From the NCBI GenBank assembly GCA_008011715.2, contig CP136508.1, forward strand, positions 4,216,001 through 4,280,000: a stretch of 64,000 nucleotides of DNA. The letters are read 5' to 3'. The first letter of the stretch is position 1; every line of letters begins with the position of its first letter. The notes under the pieces are model-generated. The model was not told the origin of the DNA. It searched no databases and saw only the letters and a program-made list of their open reading frames with translations. Shown one piece after another: positions 46,810-54,893 of the stretch. This DNA comes from [Empedobacter] haloabium. Lineage in GTDB: Bacteria; Pseudomonadota; Gammaproteobacteria; Burkholderiales; Burkholderiaceae_D. Made by a program: the position numbers and the translations under genes.

Positions 46810-47838
46810 ATGAACGCCCAACCGAATCCCGCGCTGGCGCCCGTCGCGCCGCCCTCCACCCCGGCCACGCCGCCGGCTCGCCAAGCGCGCTGGCAGGATG
46901 TGCTGCCACCGGCCGCCATCCTCGGCCCTTCGATCGCCCTGCTGGCCGCCGTGATCTTCTTCGCGACCCAGTCCGAGCGTTTCCTGACCGGACAGAATTT
47001 TTCGCTGATCCTGCAGCAGGTCATGGTGGTCGGCGTGATCGCCATCGGCCAGACCCTGATCATCCTGACGGCCGGCATCGACCTCTCCTGCGGCATGGCG
47101 ATGGCGCTCGGTTCCGTGGTGCTGACCAAGTTCGCCGTCGACCACGGCATGGATCCCTACGCCGCGGTGGCATGCGGCATGGCGGTGTGCGTGCTGATCG
47201 GCTATGTCAACGGCGCGCTGGTCACGTCGATCAAGCTGCCGCCGTTCATCGTCACGCTCGGCACGATGAATATCGCCTTCGCCATCACGCAGATCTATTC
47301 GCAGGCCCAGACCGTCACGGGCCTGCCGGAAGCCATGACGTTCTTCGGCAATACCTTCCGCATCGGTGCGACCAGCATCACCTACGGCACCGTGCTGATG
47401 CTGGGCCTGTACCTGCTGACCTGGCTGTTCCTGCGTGAGACCGCGCCGGGACGGCACGTCTACGCGGTCGGCAACAACCCCGAGGCGGCGCGCCTGACCG
47501 GCATCGCCACCTCGCGCGTGCTGGTCGGCGTATACATGGTCGCCGGCCTGTTTTACGGCATCGCCGCGCTGCTGTCGGTGGCGCGCATGGGCGTGGGCGA
47601 CCCGCAGGGCGGCCAGACCGACAACCTCGACAGCATCACCGCCGTGGTCCTGGGCGGCACCAGCCTGTTCGGCGGACGCGGCTCGGTCGTCGGCACACTG
47701 ATCGGCGTACTGATCGTCGGCGTGTTCCGCAACGGCCTGACCTTGATGGGCGTGCCCTCGGTCTACCAGATCCTGGTGACCGGCATCCTCGTCATCCTGG
47801 CGGTCGCCACCGATCAACTGACGCACAAGAAGGGCTGA
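46810..47838 (+). CDS. frcC: Sugar ABC transporter permease (FrcC/RbsC type)
   Basis: A 342-residue inner-membrane permease with about ten hydrophobic segments. The conserved BPD_transp_2 stretches are VMVVGVIAIGQTLIILTAGIDLS near the N terminus and AVVLGGTSLFGGRGSVVGTL near the C terminus, typical of ribose/fructose transporters. The start is ATG 46810 with AGGAA upstream; an in-frame start at 46765 would add 15 residues. It lies 47 bases after the binding-protein gene and three before the ATPase gene. Confidence 0.88.
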   Translation: MNAQPNPALAPVAPPSTPATPPARQARWQDVLPPAAILGPSIALLAAVIFFATQSERFLTGQNFSLILQQVMVVGVIAIGQTLIILTAGIDLSCGMAMALGSVVLTKFAVDHGMDPYAAVACGMAVCVLIGYVNGALVTSIKLPPFIVTLGTMNIAFAITQIYSQAQTVTGLPEAMTFFGNTFRIGATSITYGTVLMLGLYLLTWLFLRETAPGRHVYAVGNNPEAARLTGIATSRVLVGVYMVAGLFYGIAALLSVARMGVGDPQGGQTDNLDSITAVVLGGTSLFGGRGSVVGTLIGVLIVGVFRNGLTLMGVPSVYQILVTGILVILAVATDQLTHKKG

Positions 47839-47841
47839 ACC

Positions 47842-48624
47842 ATGACCACGCACGTATTGGAAGCGCGCGGCCTCGTCAAACGCTATGGCGGCGTGACCGC
47901 GCTGGACGGTACCGATTTCGACTTGCGCGCGGGCGAGATCCTGGCCGTCATCGGCGACAACGGCGCCGGCAAGTCCTCGCTGATCAAGGCATTGTCCGGT
48001 GCCGTCGTGCCCGACGAGGGCCACCTGCGCCTGGACGGCGAACTGGTGCACTTCAAGTCGCCGATCGACGCACGCCGCCATGGCATCGAAACGGTCTACC
48101 AGGACCTGGCCGTGGCGCCGGCGATGACGATCGCGGAAAACCTGTTCCTGGGGCGCGAAATCCTGCGTCCCGGCCTGCTGGGCAAGTGGCTGCGCCTGAT
48201 CGACAAGAAGCGCATGCTGGCCGAGGCGGTCGGCCACATGCAGGACCTGAAGATCGGCATCCGCTCGATGCAGCAGGCCGTCGGCACCCTGTCCGGCGGC
48301 CAGCGCCAGGGCGTGGCGGTGGCGCGCAGCACGGCGTTCGCGAAACACGTCGTGATCCTGGACGAACCGACCGCCGCGCTGGGCGTCAAGGAAGGCAATA
48401 TGGTGCTGGAACTGATCCGGCGCGTGCGCGACCGCGGCCTGCCCGTCATCCTCATCAGCCACAACATGCCGCACGTGTTCGAGATCGCCGACCGGATCCA
48501 CATCCAGCGCCTGGGCAAGCGCGTCGCGGTCGTCAATCCGAAGCACATCAGCATGTCCGACACCGTTGCCGTCATGACCGGCGCCAAGGACCCACGCGAG
48601 CTGCCGGAGCTGGCCCATGCTTAA
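47842..48624 (+). CDS. frcA: Sugar ABC transporter ATP-binding protein (FrcA type)
   Basis: A 260-residue single-domain ATPase. Walker A is GDNGAGKSS, the signature motif LSGGQRQGVAVARS, Walker B VVILDEPTAALGVKEG with switch His in LISHNMPHVFEIADR. The single ABC domain distinguishes it from the double-domain RbsA and agrees with FrcA. Its end overlaps the RbsD/FucU gene by eight bases. Confidence 0.9.
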   Translation: MTTHVLEARGLVKRYGGVTALDGTDFDLRAGEILAVIGDNGAGKSSLIKALSGAVVPDEGHLRLDGELVHFKSPIDARRHGIETVYQDLAVAPAMTIAENLFLGREILRPGLLGKWLRLIDKKRMLAEAVGHMQDLKIGIRSMQQAVGTLSGGQRQGVAVARSTAFAKHVVILDEPTAALGVKEGNMVLELIRRVRDRGLPVILISHNMPHVFEIADRIHIQRLGKRVAVVNPKHISMSDTVAVMTGAKDPRELPELAHA

Positions 48625-49072
48625 AGGCCTCGATCCCCTGCTCAGCCCCGAGCTGCTGAAGGTGTTGGCGGAAATGGGCCATGGCGACGCGGTCGCCGTC
48701 GTCGACGCCAACTTCACGGCGATGACGCTGGCGCGCGGCAAGCGCGTGATCCGGCTGCCTGGCGTCGGCCTGGAACGGGCCTGCGCCGCCGTATTGTCGG
48801 TGCTGCCGCTCGACCTGCCCGGCCAGCCCGTCGCCTTCATGGCCGTGTGCGACCGGCCGGCCGATTACCGTTCGGCGCTGCAAGGCGAGGTGATCGCGCT
48901 GTGCCACGCAGGCGGTGGCGCGGCGCCGGCCCGGTGCGAAGCGGTCGAGCGCTTCGCCTTCTACGAGCAGGTCAAGCAGGCGTATGCGGTCGTCCAGACC
49001 GGCGAATTGCAGCCGTATGCCAATTTCCTGTTCCGCAAGGGGGTGCTGACTGGGCCGGCGGACAGCCGATGA
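48617..49072 (+). CDS. RbsD/FucU-family sugar mutarotase
   Basis: A 151-residue enzyme interconverting sugar ring or anomeric forms. The family's catalytic region is in LLKVLAEMGHGDAVAVVDANF (His near residue 22, Asp near 29), and the closing motif is ELQPYANFLFRKG with conserved Tyr. The length is nearer FucU (140) than RbsD (139, with a different end), so fucose-mutarotase-like is as good a name as pyranase. In an apparent fructose operon it may speed pyranose/furanose exchange so the kinase gets its furanose substrate. It overlaps its neighbours on both sides (8 and 4 bases). Confidence 0.87.
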   Translation: MLKGLDPLLSPELLKVLAEMGHGDAVAVVDANFTAMTLARGKRVIRLPGVGLERACAAVLSVLPLDLPGQPVAFMAVCDRPADYRSALQGEVIALCHAGGGAAPARCEAVERFAFYEQVKQAYAVVQTGELQPYANFLFRKGVLTGPADSR

Positions 49073-50286
49073 CGCCGGACGGTGCCTGGCTGCGCCCGTG
49101 CGGCTCGAGCCCGAGCGGCATGAGCCATTTCAACGAGCGCGTGCTGCTGCAGGCGATCCGCCTGAACGGCGAATTGCCGCAGGCCGACCTGGCGCGCGTG
49201 ACCCGGCTCAGCACGCAGGCCGTGGCGCTGATCGTGCGCCGGCTCGCGGCCCAGGGCCTGGTCGCCAGGGGCGCGCCGCGGCGCGGCCGGGTCGGCCAGC
49301 CATCCGTGCCGATCGTGCTCGATCCGGACGGGGCCTATTTTATCGGTGTGAAAATCGGGCGCCGCGGCGTCGATCTGTTGCTGGTCGATTTTGCCGGCCA
49401 GGTGCGGGCCCGCGATTCGATCGGCTACCGCTATCCCGATCCGGAACTGCTGTTCGGGCAGATCGACGCCGGCCTGCGGGGCTTGCGCGGGCAGCTCGGG
49501 CCGCGCCAGGCGGCGCGCCTGCGCGGCATCGGTGTCGCCGCGCCGCTGAGCCTGGGCGGCTGGCAAAGCCTGTTGAATGGCGATGCGCAACAGGCCGGCC
49601 GCTGGAACCGGATCGATATCCGCGCCCGGGTACAAGCGTGCAGCGCGGTCCCGGTCGTGTTCGCCAAGGACACGGTGGCCGCCTGCGTGGCCGAGCTGGT
49701 GGCCGGGCACGGCCGCAGCCTGCGCAGCTTCGTGTACATCTTCGTCGGCACCTTCATCGGCGGCGCGCTGGTCCTCGACAGCAGCGTGCATGCCGGGCTG
49801 ACCGGCAACGCCGGCGCGCTGGGGTCCATGCCGCTGGCACGCGGCGACAACGCCGCCGTGCCGGCCCAACTGCTCAGCACGGCATCGCTGTTCGCGCTGG
49901 AGCGACGCTACGCCGCCGCCGGCCTGGACGAGCGGGCCGCCCATGATGCGCGCGCGCTGCAGCGGCCCTGGCTGGCGCATACGGAAGCGTGGCTCGAGGA
50001 CGCGGCGCGCGCGATCGCGTTGGCGACATGCAATGCGGCCTGCCTGGTCGACCTCGGCCATGTCGTGCTCGACGGTTCCGCCCATCCCGCGCTGCTGGGG
50101 CGCCTGCTCGAACGCAGCACGCGGGCCCTGTCGCACTATCGCTGGGACGGCGTGCGCCAGCCCACGCTGCTGGGCGGCATGGTCGGCGCCGACGCGCGAG
50201 CCGTGGGCGCGGCGCTGCTGCCGCTGCACGCCCATTTCGCGCCCGACCGCGAGCTGTTTTTGAAGATCCTGAGCGCGGCCGCGTAG
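49069..50286 (+). CDS. ROK-family transcriptional regulator (second of two)
   Basis: A 405-residue ROK repressor closely resembling the one encoded at 44248-45492: FNERVLLQAIRLNGELPQADLARV, LSTQAVALIVRRL, FIGVKIGRRGVDLLLVDF, FAKDTVAACVAELVAGHGRS. The ROK zinc motif is again missing (TGNAGALGSMPLA). It begins at ATG 49069, overlapping the mutarotase stop as ATGA, so it is made with the transporter. A long open frame upstream (48847) is a shadow. Being inside the operon it offers feedback control; having two such paralogues around one transporter suggests different effectors or heterodimers. Confidence 0.9.
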   Translation: MTPDGAWLRPCGSSPSGMSHFNERVLLQAIRLNGELPQADLARVTRLSTQAVALIVRRLAAQGLVARGAPRRGRVGQPSVPIVLDPDGAYFIGVKIGRRGVDLLLVDFAGQVRARDSIGYRYPDPELLFGQIDAGLRGLRGQLGPRQAARLRGIGVAAPLSLGGWQSLLNGDAQQAGRWNRIDIRARVQACSAVPVVFAKDTVAACVAELVAGHGRSLRSFVYIFVGTFIGGALVLDSSVHAGLTGNAGALGSMPLARGDNAAVPAQLLSTASLFALERRYAAAGLDERAAHDARALQRPWLAHTEAWLEDAARAIALATCNAACLVDLGHVVLDGSAHPALLGRLLERSTRALSHYRWDGVRQPTLLGGMVGADARAVGAALLPLHAHFAPDRELFLKILSAAA

Positions 50287-50349
50287 CCGCTGCTCACGAC
50301 TATTTTTGGACAACCGGCCGCCACGGCGGCCGATATCAGGAGACATGAA

Positions 50350-51312
50350 ATGGTAGTGACATTCGGCGAAGCATTGGTCGACATGATAGAAATGCCGGAC
50401 GGCCGCTTTGCCGCGGCGCTGGGCGGTGCGGTGTGCAATTTCGCGATCGCCGCGGCGCGGCAGGGGCTGGACGTGACGTATCTGAACCCACTGTCGCAGG
50501 ACAGCTTCGGCCAGCGCTTCGTCAACCTGCTCGAACAGGAACGCGTGCACCTGCCCGGCGCCGTGCGCAGCGCCAGCCCCACGTCGCTGGCCATCGTGAC
50601 GCTGGACGCCAGCGGCTCGCCCAGCTATGCGTTCCACCGCGAGCGTGTGGCCGACCGGGACATCACGCCGGCGCGGGCGCGCGCGGCACTGCCGTCCGGC
50701 ATGCGCCTGTTCCATACGGGCGGGCTGGCGCTGGTGCCGGACGAGATCGACGCGACGCTGGAGGTCATCCAGGCCGCGGCGGCGGCCGGTGCGCTGGTCT
50801 CGGTCGATGCCAACCTGCGCCCGCTGGCGTGCGCCGACCTGCCGGGCTACGCCGCCGGCGTGCGCCGCGCGCTGGCGCGGGCCCACCTGATCAAGGTCAG
50901 CGAGGAAGACCTGCACCACCTCGGCTATGAGGGCGTGGCGCCGCTGGCGGCCGCGCGCACGTTGCTCGACACGGTGGACGCGCAGCTGATCGCGTTGACG
51001 CTGGGGGCGCAGGGCGCCGTGCTGCTGTCGCGCCGCGCCTGCGTCACGCTGGCCGCGCCCGCGGGCATCGAGGTCATGGACACCGTCGGCTGTGGCGACA
51101 GTTTCCTGGCCGGGCTGGTGAGCAGCCTGGCCGCCGGCGGCAAGCTGTCGGTCGCCGCGCTGGCCGATGCCGATGCGGCCGTGCTGGGGCCGGCGCTGCG
51201 CCATGCCGTCGCCACCGCCAGCCTGAATGCGATGCGCGTCGGTTGCCAGCCGCCCGAGGCGGCCGACGTCGCGCTCTACCTGCAATCGGGCGCGGTGGCG
51301 CAGCCTTCGTAG
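50350..51312 (+). CDS. PfkB-family carbohydrate kinase, probable fructokinase
   Basis: A 320-residue ribokinase-fold kinase. The N terminus is VVTFGEALVDMIEMPDGRFA, followed by the GGAVCNFAIAAARQGLDV substrate loop. The C-terminal signature is MDTVGCGDSFLAGLVSSLAAGG with catalytic Asp250. The start is ATG 50350, after AGGAG; an ATG at 50345 in another frame stops after three codons. Last gene of the sugar ABC operon, 63 bases after the second ROK gene. Together with FrcBCA-like transport this predicts import of free fructose followed by phosphorylation to fructose 6-phosphate. Confidence 0.9.
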   Translation: MVVTFGEALVDMIEMPDGRFAAALGGAVCNFAIAAARQGLDVTYLNPLSQDSFGQRFVNLLEQERVHLPGAVRSASPTSLAIVTLDASGSPSYAFHRERVADRDITPARARAALPSGMRLFHTGGLALVPDEIDATLEVIQAAAAAGALVSVDANLRPLACADLPGYAAGVRRALARAHLIKVSEEDLHHLGYEGVAPLAAARTLLDTVDAQLIALTLGAQGAVLLSRRACVTLAAPAGIEVMDTVGCGDSFLAGLVSSLAAGGKLSVAALADADAAVLGPALRHAVATASLNAMRVGCQPPEAADVALYLQSGAVAQPS

Positions 51313-51378
51313 CCTTCAGGGTGGCGCGATGGGATATCATAGAAAGGGTCTCTCAACAGCCATTTATCAGTATCTTCA

Positions 51379-52278
51379 ATGAATCCTACCCTGCGCCAGA
51401 TGCGTGCCCTGGTCGCCGTCGCCCGCACCGGCAGCTTTACGCAGGCGGCGGCGCTGCTGCACCTGACACAGTCGGCCCTGTCCGGCCAGATCAAGGAACT
51501 GGAGACGCTGCTGGGCGTAAAGGTGGTGGAACGCAGCACGCGGCGCGTCGAGCTGTCCGACGTCGGGCGTGAGCTGGTGCCGCTGTTCGACAAGATGCTG
51601 CAGGACCTGGACGGCGCGCTGGCCGACATCGCCAGCCGCAAGGCATTGCGCCGTGGCGTGGTGCGGGTGGCGGCGCCGCAGATGATGGCCTGCACGCTGC
51701 TGCCGCAGGCCATCGCCGCCTACCGCGCCCAGTATCCGGACATCCAGGTGCTGCTGGTCGATTGCCCGGTCGACAACGTGGCGCAGCGGGTGTTCAGCGG
51801 CGAGGTGGACATCGGCGTGGGACCGGAGCGCGACGCGCTGCCCGACATCGAGGCGCAGCTGCTGTTCGAGATGCCGTTCGTCGCCGTCTGCCCGCCCGGC
51901 CATGCGCTGGCCGCGCAGGAGACGGTGCGCTGGGCGGACCTGGGCCGCCATCCGTTCATCGCCTTGCAGGGCCAGTTCACGGAACGCCTGCTGCGCGACA
52001 TGAAGCGCGGCAGCCTGGCCGACCCGCTGCACCCGTACAGCGAAGTGACGTTCATGACAACGGCGCTGGCGCTGGTCGCGGCCGGCCAGGGCGTGACGGC
52101 CTGCCTGCCGTACGCCGCGCCGATGGTGCGCCTGCACGGGCTGGAGATGCGGCCGCTGATCGAACCCGAGCTGACGCGCAAGTTCCATATCCATACCAAG
52201 ACCACGCGCTCGCCGTCGCCGGCGGCAGCCAGCTTTGCCGCGTTCCTGGCGCGGTTCGTGCAGCGCCCCGGCCTATAA
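51379..52278 (+). CDS. LysR-family transcriptional regulator
   Basis: A 299-residue regulator with the usual N-terminal winged helix (NPTLRQMRALVAVARTGSFTQAAALLHLTQSALSGQIKELE, in parts) and a C-terminal co-inducer domain (VVRVAAPQMMACTLLPQAIAAYRAQYP; FVAVCPPGHALAAQE; ALVAAGQGVTACLPYAA). No divergent gene: the preceding kinase gene runs the same way and ends 66 bases before it, so its targets are unclear. The final bases of this gene contain TATAAT, which may be the -10 of the next gene. Confidence 0.92.
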   Translation: MNPTLRQMRALVAVARTGSFTQAAALLHLTQSALSGQIKELETLLGVKVVERSTRRVELSDVGRELVPLFDKMLQDLDGALADIASRKALRRGVVRVAAPQMMACTLLPQAIAAYRAQYPDIQVLLVDCPVDNVAQRVFSGEVDIGVGPERDALPDIEAQLLFEMPFVAVCPPGHALAAQETVRWADLGRHPFIALQGQFTERLLRDMKRGSLADPLHPYSEVTFMTTALALVAAGQGVTACLPYAAPMVRLHGLEMRPLIEPELTRKFHIHTKTTRSPSPAAASFAAFLARFVQRPGL

Positions 52279-52279
52279 T
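52274..52279 (+). promoter_or_regulatory. Possible -10 for the cyclotransferase gene
   Basis: A perfect TATAAT overlaps the stop codon of the LysR gene, 28 bases before the next ATG. The -35 region is poor. Confidence 0.35.
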
Positions 52280-52307
52280 CGCGGTTCCGTCACTTCCCGG
52301 TTCGCCC

Positions 52308-52880
52308 ATGTCGCACAACACCATCGAGATCAACCGCGCGATGGATCGATTCGACGGTCACCACAGCGTGTGGCTGTTCGGCTACGGCTCCCTGATCTGG
52401 AAAGCCGATTTCCCCTACCTGGAGCGCAGGAGCGCCAGCATCGCCGGCTGGACGCGCCGTTTCTGGCAAGGCTCGCACGACCATCGCGGCACGCCCGAAG
52501 CGCCGGGCCGCGTCGCCACGATCGTCCCTTGCGAAGGCGCCATCTGTCACGGCATGGCGTATCTGGTCACGCCGGAGGAGTTCGCCCACCTGGACCATCG
52601 GGAAAAGAACGGCTACCTGCGCGTGGCCATCGACATCCGTTTCGACGACGGCGGTGTCGAGGAAGGCCTGGTCTACGTGGCGCGGCACGACAACGCGGCC
52701 TACCTGGGCGAAGCTTCCGAGCTGGAGATCGCGCGCCACATCGCCGCCGCGCGCGGGCCGAGCGGGCCGAATGCGGAGTACCTGCTGCACCTGGCACAGG
52801 CGCTCAGGGAGCTGGGGCATCGGGATGAGCATGTGTTTGCGATCGAGGATTACCTTGTCGAACTGAGTCGGTCGCGTTGA
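52308..52880 (+). CDS. Gamma-glutamylcyclotransferase, ChaC type
   Basis: A 190-residue enzyme that cleaves glutathione (or another gamma-glutamyl compound) to 5-oxoproline. The substrate-binding loop is VWLFGYGSLIWKADFP, and the catalytic Glu is Glu99 in LDHREKNGYLRVA. ChaC-like length and the GWTRRFWQGSHDHRGTPEAPGRV stretch support glutathione-specific activity. The start is ATG 52308 (MSHNTIEINR); the longer open frame upstream is a shadow of the LysR gene. A hairpin repeat follows nine bases after its stop. Confidence 0.9.
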   Translation: MSHNTIEINRAMDRFDGHHSVWLFGYGSLIWKADFPYLERRSASIAGWTRRFWQGSHDHRGTPEAPGRVATIVPCEGAICHGMAYLVTPEEFAHLDHREKNGYLRVAIDIRFDDGGVEEGLVYVARHDNAAYLGEASELEIARHIAAARGPSGPNAEYLLHLAQALRELGHRDEHVFAIEDYLVELSRSR

Positions 52881-52888
52881 TGACCCAT

Positions 52889-52941
52889 GGTGTCAGGCAC
52901 CTGTTTGCGAGTCTCCGACTCGCAAACAGGTGCCTGACACC
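52889..52941. repeat. 53-bp hairpin repeat, copy 3 (perfect 25-3-25)
   Basis: A perfect 25-bp stem with loop TCC: the left arm starts GGTGTCAGGCACC and ends GCGAGTC. It lies between two convergent genes. Flanks CCCAT before and GGGTTTCT after are shared with copy 2. Confidence 0.85.
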
Positions 52942-52977
52942 GGGGGTTTCTACCACCGTCCCGAAACCGCGAGCGAT

Positions 52978-54135
52978 CTAGAACAACTCCATCTGCCCCG
53001 CCCGCGCCGCCGCCTTGGCGCGCGTACCCGCCGGGGGCGCCACGAGCGGCCGCTTGAACGATGCGCAGTCCAGGTGCTTGAAGCGCATGCCGCGCCCGCC
53101 GCCCAGGTCGTAGCGCACGATGGCCTTTTCCACCCGTTGCCGGATCAGGTCGGCCCAGATGCCTTCGCCGTGCATGCGGCTGCCGAACGTGGCGTCGTAG
53201 TCCTTGCCGCCGTGCATTTCGCGCACCCGGTTCATCACGCGCTGGGCGCGGTCGGGGAAATGCGCCTCCAGCCATTGCTGGAACAATGGATTGACCTCCC
53301 ATGGCAGCCGTAGCACGACATAGCTGGCCGCGATCGCGCCGGCGTCACGCGCCGCTTCCATGATCTTTTCGATTTCCGGCTCCGTCACGAACGGGATGAT
53401 CGGGGCGATCGAGACGCCGACCGGAATGCCCGCTTCCGTGAGCGTGCGGATCGTGCGCAGCCGGCGTTCCGGCGCCGCCGCGCGCGGTTCCAGGGTGCGG
53501 GCGATCTTCGGGTCCAGCGTTGTCAGGGTGATCGACGCGGCGGCGAGGCGCTTCGCCGCCATCGGCGCCAGGATGTCCAGGTCGCGCTCGATCAGCGACG
53601 ATTTCGTGATCAGCCCTACCGGGTGGTTGCACTCTTGCAGCACCTCCAGCACACGGCGCGTCAGCTTGTAGTCGCGCTCGCACGGCTGGTAGGCATCCGT
53701 GTTCACGCCCAGCGCGATCGGCTCGACCTGGTAGCCCGGCTTGCACAGCTCGCTGCGCAACAGTTCCGGCGCGTTCACCTTGGCATACAGCCGGCTTTCG
53801 AAATCCAGGCCCGGCGACAAGCCCAGGTAGCTGTGCGACGGCCGCGCGAAGCAATAGATGCAGCCGTGCTCGCAGCCCCGGTATGGGTTGAGCGATACGC
53901 CGAATGGAATATCCGGCGACTGGTTACGGCTGAGGATGGTTTTCGCCATTTCCTCCGTCACGTGGGTGCGCCAGATCCGCGGCGCCTCGTCCTCGCTCTC
54001 CCAACCGTCGTCGAACGCCTCGCGGCCGTTCACCTCGTAGCGCCCCTGGATGTTGGCGACAGCGCCGCGCCCCTTCAGCGGCTGCAAGGGACGGGGCGGC
54101 AGCATTACCTGGCCTTCATACTGATCATTACGCAT
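52978..54135 (-). CDS. PA0069-family radical SAM protein, predicted SOS gene
   Basis: A 385-residue radical SAM enzyme related to the spore photoproduct lyase group. The [4Fe-4S] motif is GCEHGCIYCFARPSHSY with Cys88, Cys92 and Cys95. Later family blocks are GVNTDAYQPCERDYKLTR, VGLITKSSLIERDLDIL, SITLTTLDPKIARTLEPR and APIIPFVTEPEIEKIM. The start is ATG 54135 (MRNDQYEGQV), just after a LexA-type box at 54150-54165; a longer frame to 54195 would run through that box. The reaction is unknown; DNA damage repair or nucleic-acid modification is suggested by family and regulation. Confidence 0.9.
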   Translation of the reverse strand: MRNDQYEGQVMLPPRPLQPLKGRGAVANIQGRYEVNGREAFDDGWESEDEAPRIWRTHVTEEMAKTILSRNQSPDIPFGVSLNPYRGCEHGCIYCFARPSHSYLGLSPGLDFESRLYAKVNAPELLRSELCKPGYQVEPIALGVNTDAYQPCERDYKLTRRVLEVLQECNHPVGLITKSSLIERDLDILAPMAAKRLAAASITLTTLDPKIARTLEPRAAAPERRLRTIRTLTEAGIPVGVSIAPIIPFVTEPEIEKIMEAARDAGAIAASYVVLRLPWEVNPLFQQWLEAHFPDRAQRVMNRVREMHGGKDYDATFGSRMHGEGIWADLIRQRVEKAIVRYDLGGGRGMRFKHLDCASFKRPLVAPPAGTRAKAAARAGQMELF

Positions 54136-54149
54136 CGACTCACCGATAA

Positions 54150-54195
54150 CTGTATATGCATACAGTATTGTAGGCCGATCCGCCCGCCGCTGCAA
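54150..54195 (-). promoter_or_regulatory. Promoter with LexA (SOS) box before the radical SAM gene
   Basis: CTGTATATGCATACAG (54150-54165) is a full palindrome of the CTGT-N8-ACAG type. On the minus strand TTGCAG (54190-54195), a 17-base spacer and TACAAT (54167-54172) form a promoter, so the box covers the start site, 14 bases from the ATG. Confidence 0.8.
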
Positions 54196-54320
54196 CGCGC
54201 ACGTGGCAATTGTGCGGCTCTTGTCATACCGCCAACGCGGTCCCTGCTGGTATCATTCGCCATTCCGCAGGTCGGCGCCGGTACACGGCACGCCCGACCC
54301 AACCCAATATCAAGAGCAAA

Positions 54321-54893
54321 ATGAGCACATCGAACAATCTGCCGTCGTTCTGGAGCCGGATTCCCCTCGCCTTCAGCGCCTTCTTCAAGACCCTCGGCGA
54401 CGCCGAATTCGCCGCCCGCATCCAGCAGGGCCCGGCCCCAGTGCCGGCCGCCGCGCCGGTGACGCCGGCGCCGGCGCCTGCACCGGCGCCGGCGCCGGCC
54501 CCGCTGCGCGAAGCGACGCCGGATGCGGCCCTGCAACTGCTCGCACTGCTGCAGCGCGAAGCGCGCCTGATCGACTTCACCCAGGAAAGCCTGGCCGGCT
54601 ATGCCGACGCCGACATCGGCGCGGCCGCCCGCGTCGTCCACGAGGGCTGCGCCAAGGTGCTGCGCGAGCACTTCACCATCGAACCCGTGCGCAGCGAAGC
54701 CGAAGGCAGCCGCGTGACCCTGGACGCGGGCTTCGACGCCGCCGCCGTGCGCCTGACCGGCAACGTCGTCGGCCAGCCGCCGTTCAAGGGCGCGCTGAGC
54801 CACCGCGGCTGGCGCGCCACCAGCGTGCGCCTGCCGAAGCTGGCCGAAGCGCATGACGCCAAGATCCTGGCGCCGGCGGAGGTGGAACTGTGA
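54321..54893 (+). CDS. DUF2760 protein of the twin-Hsp70 operon
   Basis: A 190-residue protein. The N terminus contains an amphipathic helix (FWSRIPLAFSAFFKTLGDAEFAARI, in parts), then a low-complexity Ala-Pro linker (PAPAPAPAPAPAP, about residues 42-62). A compact DUF2760 domain follows (ALQLLALLQREARLIDFTQE, VVHEGCAKVLREHF, PPFKGALSHRGWRA). It is probably soluble; function unknown. It is translationally coupled to the first Hsp70 gene (GTGA overlap), and this gene order is known from other proteobacteria, so it likely serves as a partner or client adaptor. An extended -10 (TGG-TATCAT, 54248-54256) is the only promoter-like signal. Confidence 0.82.
   Translation: MSTSNNLPSFWSRIPLAFSAFFKTLGDAEFAARIQQGPAPVPAAAPVTPAPAPAPAPAPAPLREATPDAALQLLALLQREARLIDFTQESLAGYADADIGAAARVVHEGCAKVLREHFTIEPVRSEAEGSRVTLDAGFDAAAVRLTGNVVGQPPFKGALSHRGWRATSVRLPKLAEAHDAKILAPAEVEL

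Noticed and set aside
54210..54320. Heat-shock (sigma-32) promoter before the Hsp70 operon
   Set aside because: No CTTGAA/CCCCAT-like pair with 13-15 base spacing was found; only an extended -10 (TGG-TATCAT).
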